Assembly: GCA_949316235.1 (NCBI GenBank)
Contig: OX438741.1
Span: forward strand, 40,252,067 to 40,316,066
From: Oegoconia quadripuncta
Taxonomy: Eukaryota > Arthropoda > Insecta > Lepidoptera > Autostichidae
Length of the DNA: 64,000 bases
Direction of reading: 5' to 3'
Part shown: positions 14,201 to 26,200 of the stretch, piece after piece
Layout: every line of letters starts with the position of its first letter
Numbering within the stretch: the first letter of the stretch is position 1
Notes under the pieces: model-generated
Databases searched by the model: none
Told to the model about the DNA's origin: nothing
The model's input: only the letters and a program-made list of their open reading frames with translations
Translations under genes and position numbers: made by a program

Positions 14201-17200
14201 AATGTTAATAGCATTGTTGTGTTCCGGTTGTCAGAGGTAAGATAGCCAGTCCCCCAAATGTGTTGGGGTTTCCGGGTCAGTACGCTTCCAACTTCGACGT
14301 CATCTTCACTTAACATCAGGTGTGATTAAGGTCAGGTACCAACCCGTTGTGCATAAAAAAAAAAAATGTTACTGTCTTATATGTGTGCCAGTATATCTAT
14401 CTATCTAAAACGAATGTACGGTTGCGGGTTCGAATCCAGTGAGGGGTAAATGTTTGTGTGATATACGAACATTTATTTCCGAGTCATGGGCGTTTATGCA
14501 GTGTGAATGTGAATTCGTGTAATTCCCATTATCTGGTGACGCCATTCTTGATTACGAACAACTTTCTCCAAGCAACCATAGTCGAATTCGATCAAAAAAT
14601 TTTCGATTACCCATACAAAGAAAACCATTCTGAAACCGCCTTTAAGTATGGAAGTCCAACAAATTGCGGCTGGTGACTCCATTCCTAATTACGAACAACT
14701 TTCCCCAAAGGAACCATAATTATATATATATTTGATTTGATATAATTTGATCGAATTCGACTATGGTTCCATATTTCCTCTTTTTTTTTTGTTTTTTAAT
14801 ATAATTAATAAATAAATAAATAAATATTTCGGACACTTATACCAATCATCTAGTCCCAAACTAAGCAAAGCTTACACTATGGATACTAGATAATGGATAA
14901 ACATACATAAATATTTATATAAACATCCATGACTCAGGAATAAATGTTCATATTCATCACACAAACATTTACCCGTCGCGGGATTCGAACCCGCAACCGT
15001 TGGTTTCGCTGATAGGGTCACTATCCACTACACCAATCGATCGTCGTCTTTCCTTCAGTCATTCCCTCAACTATGTTCTTCAAAAAAATATCGTGTCGTA
15101 ACATGTGCTTACTAAGTGTAAAATTAAAGAATTTGAAAACTGACGAACCTTTTCATTCGGCGACTGTACTGCACAACACAACATACAAATGTGGAACATC
15201 AATCTAAAAGTATGCAGTAGTTAGTTTTCGTTGTCGCAAAGTGGCGTCAAATCAGGTAAAGCTGTACTCACCAACGTGTCTGTACATGTCCACCATCAAC
15301 TGCATAGCCGCGTCCCTGACAGAGCTGTTGGGGTCACCGACCAGTGCAGCCAGGTTCGGCACGGCGGCTCGCAACTGGAGCTCTGCTGCACCATGGCTAG
15401 AAACAGAAAAATATGGACATGAAAGAGCATGATTAATGCGTGACGCAGTCCGTCCTTGGATGGGTGACAAAGCACAGCGATTTTTTTATGCACAACGTGT
15501 TAACATTTGACCTCAATCCCTGATATTAAGTGAAGATGAGGCCAAAGGTGGAAGCGTACTGACCCGGAAACCCCAGCATATAAGGGAGACTGGCTATCTT
15601 ATCTCTGACAACCGGAACATTTTAACATTGCTGCTTGGCGGCAGATTTAGATAAGACGGTGGCAGCTAGCCAGGCGGACATTTAAAATGCCCTACCACCA
15701 ACCAAACCGAGTACTAAATATGTACCCCGCTGGGGATCGAACCCGCAGCCTCAAACGTAAACCCAATATTGTTTACATTGAGCCATGGAGGCGGTTCTTT
15801 CTCTTTTTTCTTTCTTTCTTCAAATACAACTAGAATGAGAACTGCAGTATAATGGAATGGGTCCCACCCACATAGATACCCCCTTTGACCCGATACGATT
15901 ACCCCTCAGCAGGCCAGGATGTAGGGGGGGCTGCGGGAAGGGACTCTTGCAACGGGCAGCAAAGATTAGGAGACGACACCCAGCCGCCGGCAGTCAGTAT
16001 ATGCTATGAACATCTGTGTAACGCCCTCCTCATCCTCGTATCGGTCAGAAAACCGAAATGGTCTGGAAAAGCGTGCCGATCCCACCTCCGCTCTCCTCCC
16101 ACTATAACTCCTGTAAGCCAAGATCAACAGTGGTACTCTGCACGGAGCCTACTGAAGGTAGACGGTGCCTTACGTGACTCTATAGCTACCTTGGACCCCA
16201 GACTAATTAAAGAAAGAATTTAAGGATGAAAAGTAGGAAAGAAAGAAAGTCCCACCTCCCCCCAGCAAATGGGAGCGTAGCTAATGTGACGCAAAAAGCC
16301 AAAGCGGCTAACCCTATGGGGGAGAGAGTCAAGTGAAGCTCGACTCCCTAATTTAATACACCACGGACAGCGCCAGACCGCAGTGAGCCAAAAGGCTACC
16401 GTAGGTAAAAGTGCCAAGAAGTTGTGGCGGTTTTGTACTAGGTCGCCGTAATATACCGGCCGGATATCCGAATTTAGATTGTCAAGCATGAGTTTGCGTT
16501 CCAGACTCCAATTATTGCATTCCCACAGAATGTGGTGAGCCGAAAGCGTGCAGGCGGTGGGAGGAATTGGAGGAGAAACGTAGATCCGGGGCTGCCCCTC
16601 AGAGCTCGTGCGTTGACTGTGGTTGTTCTACCTGTCCAGCAAGGCCTGGATGCAGCGCAGCGCCTCCTCCCTGGCGTGGGCGGCCTTGTGCTGGGTGGCG
16701 GGCGCCAGGCGGGCCAGCAGGGCGCGGGGCGGGGCGGCGCGGCACTCGGCCAGGGCCGACACGCACAGCCGCGCCATGTGACGGACCCCCTCCTTTGTGT
16801 CCGCTAGCCTACGGACGGGCACACAGTCAGTTGCTGATAATGGTTGAAGATACGTCTCTCCCGTGAAGCGATTCTTCATCGCTTTCCATGTCAAGATACC
16901 AGGCGGAATGGCGATAGCAGATGTTTGGTCTACTAAAAGGAACAGCTAATTGATTTTTGTTCCTTGTATTGACATTATGTCGGTCACAATTTTTCTCGAA
17001 TGAATATATATTTCTCTTGACATATACAAGATTTTCATATATATATTGCGACGAACATGTTAAAATATCAATTTCTTTAAATATTTGTCTTAATGTATCT
17101 CTTGACCTTAGTTTATAGATTGCACGAATAGCTCGTTTCTGCAAGACAAATATGCTATCTGTATCAGCAGCGTTTCCCCTCAGCAAGATACCATATGACA

Positions 17201-20200
17201 TAAAAAGTAATTGCACACGTGAGAAGACGAGGCGCTAGTTTATTATATTAGTAAAATGATACATGAAATATTAAAGTAACATGATCACTCAAATGATTAA
17301 GGCCCGTATTAATAAATCAATCTCAATAGAAGTCGTGAGGCTGTATCAACCGAGATGCGTCCTAAGCAGTTGACGCTATCTCAAGCTCCGTGCTAATTTA
17401 TAAACCAATCTTGAGGTCTACTCAGCTGAGATCACTTCTCAAAAATCCGCCTCCGCGGCGAATGAATGATAGTCTTGAGTTTCGTTTATTAATATGCGCA
17501 CCGCTCAAGTGAGTACTGCTCGAGTATGCACGTGCTTTTCAGGTTTCAAGTTAGGTTTATTAATCAACACGTTTACTTGAGACCGGTCACAAGACTGTTC
17601 TCAATCTTTTTTTTTTTTTTTTTTTCTCTCAGTCTCATCTACAATCAGTTGTTTAACTATAAGTAGATTTATTGTAGGTCCTTCACACATTTCGAGTGCA
17701 TCCTCCAGCGAGGATATCTACCCATATTCAGATTACGCATTTCAGGTCCTTTAGTCACTAAAGATATCTTTCCGTTTCAGACGTTTGTTGTAGGTACGGT
17801 GTGTCAATTGTGTAGCCAGTTCATTGGGATGTTTTTCCAACCTCTTTTGGTATTTGGCGACAGTGGTTTGGATTTCATCCTTTACAGTGCTAATATGTAA
17901 ATTCTCGTGGATTTCGGCATTTGTAATGAACCAGGGTGCATTACTTGTTGCACGTAGAATGGAATTTTGCATTCTCTGCAATATTGCTATATTAGAATTG
18001 CTAGAGCTTCCCCAGAGTTGCACGCCATACATCCATATAGGTTTTAGGATTGTCTTGTAGATGAGAAGCTTATTATCAGTCGATAACTTGCTGTTTCGCC
18101 CCATCAGCCAATACAAATTCTTGTATTTGATGTTGAGTTCTGATGAACTCAACATCAAACGTGATCGTTTCTTTTTTACATGTTGTTTCCATGTCAATCG
18201 TCGATCAAGGTGTAGACCTAGATACCTCACACTGTCATGATGTGGGAGTGTCTTATTTTCCAGCTGTACCGGGGGGCAGTTTCCTCTTTTTAGTGCAAAA
18301 GTAACTTGCACTGATTTGGAAGCACTGGCTTTTATTCTCCACTGCCGCAGCCACTTGGTAATTTTATCAAGTCCTCTTTGAAGGATCTGTGTTGCTGCTA
18401 CAGGATCCTTACTGCTGGCCAGTAAAGCTGTGTCGTCGGCAAATGTTGCAGTCGTAACACCGTCCATTTCTGGAAGGGCGGCAGTGTAGAGTGTGTAAAG
18501 TACAGGTCCCAGCACCGACCCTTGAGGGACTCCGGCTTCAATTCCGTAGAAGTTCGAGGTTGTGTCGGCTTCTTTGACTTGAAAAATTCGGTCAGACAGA
18601 TATGAGTGGAAAAGTGTAAAGTAACTGTGTGGTAGACTAGATTTTATCTTGCACAGTAAGCCACGGTGCCACACTCTGTCAAAAGCCTGTTGTATATCAA
18701 GAAAAGCTGAGGAGCAGTATTCTTTATTCTCTAGTGTTTGTCTTATTTTATTGTATACTCTGTGGACTTGCTCAACAGTCGAATGTTGCTGTCTAAAACC
18801 AAATTGGTGTTCAGGTATTACGTTATTAGTTTGAAGGATGGGCTTGATTCGGTATAGCAGGATCTTTTCGAACAATTTGACAGGATCGGCAACAGGCTTA
18901 TTGGTCTATACGACGTCACTGCATTTTGGGGCTTCCCCGCTTTATGTATCATTAAAATCTGTGATACTTTCCATAACAAGGGAAAATGCTGGACTCGTAG
19001 TATCCCATTGAAGAAGGTAGTGAGGAAAACCGTAGCCTTTCTCGGTAGCTCTTTAAGAATTTCCTTAGTAATGAGATCAAAGCCTGGTGCTTTTTTGTCC
19101 TTAAGCTGTCTAATGGTTTTCCAGACCTCCCCCACAGTAACAGGTGTCGGTGGAGGAGCCAATTGGAAATCCTGATTTAATATTTGGTTAATCACTTCCT
19201 CAGATTCGTTTTCTGATGCTTCATTTGGAATAAAAACTGCAGATAGGTGTTGAGCGAAGACATTTGCTTTCTCTTGGGCTGTGCGGGCCCAACCTCCATC
19301 TAGTCTCAGTGGTGGTTTTACCTCTATTGGTCTGTCCTGATTCTTGGTGAATTTCCACAGAGAGTAATCAGTATGTGCTGTGGCCGTCAGAGACTCCATC
19401 TTTGATTCGAGGGTGTCATTATTCCATTCCTGCAACATCACCTTAAGCTCAGCTGACGACTTGTTTAATGCGGCTTTGTCAACAGCTAATCTGCTTGTTT
19501 GCCAGACACGACGCAGCCTCCGCTTCCTCAATATGGCATTTTTTATTTCAAGGGGTCTGTCTAAGTGACGTCTTTTGTGTTCAATTGTGGGTGTATTTAT
19601 CCAGCAAGCTACTTGAATTAGCGTTGTTATGTATCTCGCAGCATTTTCAATATCTTGAGAATGGTTTATTAATACGGGCCTAAGTATCATTGGATTGACA
19701 TTGGCCAAACCTAATTCGCCTATAACAATGATCTATTGTTTTCATCTATGTACTATAGCGGGGAGTGTCCTTTTATAGGCTCATACCATAAACGCATAAC
19801 CTGGCTAAATCCGAAAGGTCGGTATTTTCGTTTACAATCGTATCGCAAAGTCATATCACAGATGCACATTTCACTATACAGAGTATTATTTATATACTAT
19901 GTATTAGTTATATTACTTTGGGTGGTGGGTATGGGTTTCTTGCGCCGCTTCTTTTCCCACAGATGATTTCCCTTTCCGAAGCGGTGGTAGCTTGGACATA
20001 CCGACGGACAGATAAATGCAATAAACCTTTTTTATTTCCAGTAGATTTAAATTGACATTCAACAAATGATATCATGTATCTTACGTTAAATAAATGCTTG
20101 AAGTTTGAGAGTGAAATTTATATCGTGTAATTCCTGTTGACTGATGACACCACTCCTGATTACGAACAACTTCCACAAGGACCATATTCGACTTTGATCA

Positions 20201-23200
20201 AAAAAAATTCGATAAATATAAATACAAAGTAAACAAAGTCAAAGTCAAAAATGCTTTATTTTGTAGGTACACAGAGTACACTTAAAATAGTCAATTTTAC
20301 ATTTTTTTAAGCTACTGCTTGTTCAAAATGCAATTTTCCCCTGAGAAGAACAAGCAAGAATCTCGGTTGCTCTTTTAAAATCAGGCTTTGATTTTACATA
20401 AAGGTTTTTATATTACAAAAAGGTTTTTATATTTCATTATTAATTGTGAAATAGCCTGGCAGGCGAACAATCTGATTATGTCCAGGGATGATTATCATCT
20501 AAATAGTCTGATATTTTATAATATGCTTTGTTAATTAGTTTCTGTTTTATAGTATCTTTAAATTTATCGAGAGGACCTCCGCCTCCGTGGCTCAATGTAA
20601 ACAACATTGGGTATACGATTCGGATGTTGCGGGTTCGATCCCCAGTGGGGTACATGTTTTAAGTACTCGGTTTGGTTGGTGGTAGGGCATTTTAGATGCC
20701 CGCCTGGCTAGCTACCACCATCTTATCTAAATCTGCCGCCAAGCAGCAATGTTAATAGCATTGTTGTGTTCCGGTTGTCAGAGATAAGATAGCCGTCCCT
20801 CAAAATGTGTTGGTGTTTCCGGGTCAGTACGCTTCCACCTTCGACCTCATCTTCACTTAACATCAGGTGTGATTGAGGTCAAGTACAAACCCGTCGTGCA
20901 TAAAAAAAAAAAAAAAAAAAGGAAGATTTTGTATATCAACTGGGACCTTATTGAAAAACCATTCTAAAACCACCTTAAGCATTGAAGTCCAACAAATTTT
21001 GGCTATGGTTCCAAGTGGAAAGTTGTTCGTAATCAGAATGGAGTCATCGGCCGAAAATTTTTGGACTCCCATACTAAAGGAGGTTTCATAATGGTTTACT
21101 TTGTAAGGGTAATCGAAAGTTTTTTGATCGAATTCGACTATGGTTGCTTAGGGAAATTTGTTCGTTTTTTTTTATATGAGAGGGCGGCAAACGAGCATGC
21201 GGGTCACCTGATGGAAAGCAATCACCGCCGCCCATGGACACCCGCAACACCAAAAGGGTCTAAGATGCGTTGCCGGCCTTTGAGGCGTTCGTGATCAAGA
21301 GTGGCGTTACCAATTAATTTATTTTAATAACTTCTTCTTCTTCAATTTAAGAGCTATGCTCTTGTCGGTGGAGTAACGACCATGTCTCTCTACTTTCCGC
21401 CCTCGTTTTAACCTCTTGGTACGACACGACATTCACCTTCTCTTTCACATTTTAATAACATATAACAATAAATATAATACAAGGGTACCACAATCTATTT
21501 AAATGTATATTTTGTGTTTCTTATATGTTCTGATATATTTATTTATTTAACAGACAATTTTAACAGGTTAGACGATGGTAAAATCTCAGAAAATTTTCAT
21601 GCCTTTCGTAGTGTTCCCATGTTTGCTTTATGTTATCCAACAATGGTATGAACACTACAGGACAGAAAATATTGAAATTTTCTGAGATTTTACCATCCTT
21701 TAACTACTATCACTTTTACTATTAAAAAAATAAATTATTAATAAATTCTATAATTTATTAATTTAAAAAAAAAAATCAATAAAAAAAGTTTTGTTTCCAC
21801 GGCCCAAGTGGCTTCAACTAACGACTTTGCATCGACCTTCTTAGCATCGTATATAGAAGACAAACATTAGACAAGTTAATGGGAATTACTCGAATTCAAA
21901 TTCACCTAGTAGAAAAGAATAAATTTATATTTGACGACCGTTTGGTGTAGCGGATAGTGGACTCTGCCAGCGAAACCAACGGTTGCGGCTTCAAATCCCG
22001 CGAAGAGTAAATATTTATGTAAGCATTACCTAGTATCCATGGTGTTTGTTTGGGACTAGATGATTGGTGTAAGGTTCCGAATATTTTTTTTTTTATTTAT
22101 TATGAAAATGAAAAAATGATTATTTCAGTACCTTAATAAATCAATCAATGAGGGGGGGTCTCCTTTTAAGTATAAAATACCTGTGTTAGGAGGCTCCGCT
22201 CTTCCGTAACTAAATGTCAAATATTTGTCCAATTAAGGTGAAGGTGAAATAGGTTAATATTATGCTACTTATAAAATAAGAATGAAATAAAAATGTAAAA
22301 ACTAATGTATGTTATGTATGTGTTATGTATGTGTGTGTGCGAGTGTGTGTGTGTGAGTGTGTGTGTGTGTATTATGGAACTATGAAATAAAGGTAATGTT
22401 GACGTTTTGCTTACCTGTCTATAATGTGAGGTAGCATGGTTGGCACGTAGGGCGAGAACTCGGACCCCATGCGGTCAGCCAGCGCCGAGATGACTTCCAG
22501 GCCGTTCTGCGCTATCTGTAATGGAAGAACATACATCACTATTAGCGACCGATTCAGTTTCGGTATCAGCCAGTTACGGTCAAAAATCTAGCTTCGGCCA
22601 CAGCTACGGTTTCGGTCAAAAAGGCCGCGTCGAAACTCATTTTTTGTGAATTGCCGCGCGTCGCTCGGCTAACTTCGGGTGTGTTCGTGAGACGTCGCTA
22701 TTAGTGACCGATCATAGGTGAAGTTTCGGTATCTGTCAGTACAGTGTATGAAGTGGTTCTCAAAATCAAAGTAAATTTATTAAATTTAAGATCAAAGTAA
22801 AGAGTGTTTAATTGCATCAGTTTCGACCAAAAAAATCTAGCTTCGTCCACAATTGCGGATTCGACCCCAAAATCAGCCGAAGCTTCGACCGCGCCGAAAG
22901 TAAGTTTCCATAGTTTCCAAGCCTAGTAGATTTTGTATATCACCAGGAACCTTATTGAAAAAACGTATACATAACCCTTTGAATGAATGAATGACTTTGC
23001 GGAGACGACTTATGTGACCTGCAAGTTTATCTTTATTTCAAAGTCAAAAAATATTTATTTCGTAGGATAAAGATTATCACTTGAAAACGTCACATTTTTT
23101 ATCTTAATATTAAAATTATTGACATTATTGCTCATTCGCAAAGCAGACTCCCCAGAGAAGAACGAGCAAGAAACTCAAGGGTTGCTCTTTTAAATAAGTT

Positions 23201-26200
23201 TGGGTTACAATTATATTATATTGTATAATTAGGCTGAATATCGCCGAGCGGTCTATGTCCATGCTTGCTTATCATGCAGATAGTCAGAAATTTTATAATA
23301 GCCTTTGGTAAATAATGTCTGTTTTATGATGGTTTTGAATTTATTTAAAGGTAAATTTTAAATGTCCACTGGAACCTTATTATAAAAGCGTATACATTGC
23401 CCCTTAAATGACTTTGTGTAAACGGCTGGCATGAACAGCAAGTTTATTTTTATATCTGGTATTAACACTATGTATATCACTATTTTTCTTAAACGATTCT
23501 ATATTTTTTCTTACATACATTAAGTTTTCGTAAATATATTGCGATGCTAATGTTAATATATTAATTTCTTTAAATTTATTCCTAAGAGACACTCTGGGGA
23601 CCAGTTTGTAAATCGCGCGAACCGCTCGTTTTGTATTTCTTGTATTGACATCATGTTTATCGTCAAAACTCCTCAATATTTAAGGTACTGTTTTTTTTTT
23701 TTTTTTTAATTAGAATGGCATCGCTCTTGACCTTAATCTGGACTAATGTCGAGATAAGGTCTACGATGGAACGAGCTTTCCCAGAAGATGCCTATTTAAC
23801 CTGACTTTACTGTTCACTGACAGCACCTGTGTATAAAGCTGGTTACTTCACTGGTATTCACTGCAGTTGCACACACATAAAGACAAACGATATTTCTCCA
23901 CATATAAACATCCCAAGTTTGTATCAGCCAATATATCCAGCGACGACGCCAATATATCCGCGTCGTATCTTACTTGAATGAATACTGATACCTCATCTAA
24001 AAATGTAAACTGATTTCAAGTGATACACCTATTCTGGTACTCAAGTCTGTTATAAACAAATCTCGGTCAGATTGAATCTCACAGATTGCAAATGTTTACG
24101 TTTCACCAGGTAGCATCTCAAGATTGAAGGTAATCGGGCCCGTGTTCATCAGTGACAGGACCGTTACATCTTTTTTTTTGTCGCGGGGTAACGCATGACC
24201 CGTTCTGCTCGCCTGGGGGGCGGCGAGATGGTTATGTGGGACTTCCCATATTGGTTATGGGGATACCCACTAAAACCCCGCGGCAACCTTCTTCGGCAGT
24301 AGGGATGACCTGGGGACGCATAAGCGGCTCCAAGCCCCCCGCCCCGCCCTCCTCATTCCCGGAGGGCGTCTAGCGCACCCTCCATACCATTACATCCTAT
24401 TAAATCCCTAGTGTCATTCTGATTCGCCTTTAGTAGCTTATAATATCGCCATTGCCCGAGCTACCCCATACCACGAGACGACTGGTGACGTGCCGGTCGC
24501 TAGCAACGCCAGCGTTCACCAACATACAAATGAAAAATCAATATTCCTACTTTTGGTGTAGTGGTTAGCAACTCTGACCAATGTACCAAAAAGTTGCGGG
24601 TTTGAATCCCGCTAGGGGCATATGTTTGTGTGATGAATATGGACATGTGTACCCGAGTTATGGATGTTTTCATTTATAATAAGTATTTTGTATTTATGTA
24701 GTATATCAACCGTCTGGTATCCACAACACAAGCCTATAGTTGCTTACTGTGGAACTAGATGGCGCTGTATGTGTGTGTGTGTATGATATTTATTTATATT
24801 TATATTAAACAGCCGATACACCCCAATTAGATGATCATATATTTTGTAATTAATATGGCTCAAAAAAATAAAAAAAATAAAGGATTGTAGCGAATTCAGT
24901 AATGGTTATGTGTCCGCTTGTAGGGTGTATATTCATCAAATAAATAATTAAGGAAACAATATAACCCCATATTTTTATAGTCTGATTCGATTCTATACGT
25001 GCTCCTGACCAACTAATTTCAGATTTCAGGTATATAATAAATTAATAAATATTTCGCACTTACACCAAGCAAAGCTTGTACTATGGATAAGGGATAAACA
25101 TACATTAATATTTATAAAAACATCAATGACTCGGGAATAAATGTTCGTATTCATCATACAAACATATGCCCCTAGCGGGATTCGAACCCGCGACCTTTTG
25201 GTATAGTGGGCAGAGTTTCTAACCACTACACCAAACGGGTCGTCATACAACCCGATCAAGTATTGTAATGTATAAGTGTCGCTAAATGGATCAAATAAAG
25301 TTTTCTTATTGTTAACTCATTACCCTACTTCCTGTGGTAGTCGGGTTAAAACAACACTAAAATCCAGAATAGGCGCGCGCGCAATGATGCGCGACGCCTC
25401 GGTAACGATCAGAGGAATTAGAGTGTGCATGAATGATACGAGGCGGCGTCCGCTCCAGATATGTTGGGTAATGAAGCTGAGATGAAGATTAGCCAAGGGT
25501 TTAACGAGATCTCATCTCCGTGATAAGTATTTATATACTAGCCTTCCGCAGGCGACTTCGTCCACGTGGAAGATTTTATCAAAATCGGTACAGCAAAAAA
25601 ATTGCCTATATGCTAATCCAGGTCCCAGTAGACATTCAAAATTTGCCTTTAAATAAATTTAAAACAATCATAAAACAGAAATTATTAGCAAAAGGCTATT
25701 ATAAAATCACTGACTATTTGAATGATAAGCAAGCATGGACATAGCTGTCTTATTATTCATATAATTATCAAATTACAAATTGTAACCCATAATCTGTTTA
25801 AAAGAGCAACCCTAGAGTTTGTGAGTCAGCTTTATGAACAAGCAGTAAATTTAAATGTATATTCATATTAATAGTGACGTTTTCAAGTGACAATTTTATG
25901 AAATAAAATATTTTGATTTGATTAATAAGTTTGTGTGATGAATACGGACATTTGTACCCGAGTTATGGAAATTTTCATTTATAATAAGTATTTATTTACA
26001 AAAAAAAATGTATTTATGTAGTATAACAACCATCTGGTATCCACAACACAAGGCTATAGTTGCTTACTGTGGAACTAGATGGCGTTGTGTGTATGTCTAA
26101 GGATATTTTATTTATTATATTTATTTATATAATTTGATTTGACAATGTTTATACATTGCTAGGGCAGTCGCTCATACTTCATAATATTAAATTTTTTATC

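Larger units (their letters stand above)
17297..19684. mobile_element. MITE split by a Jockey element
   Basis: The left part 17297-17606 starts TTAAGGCCCGTATTAATAAA and continues through GTCTACTCAGCTGAGATCAC to GACTGTTCTCAAT. The right end 19650-19684 is TTGAGAATGGTTTATTAATA then CGGGCCTAAG. The unsplit relative at 34165-34490 joins these two parts directly. Confidence 0.8.

Noticed and set aside
16532..16866. Plus-strand GC-rich frames over CLASP exon 3
   Set aside because: Antisense shadows of a GC-rich conserved exon.
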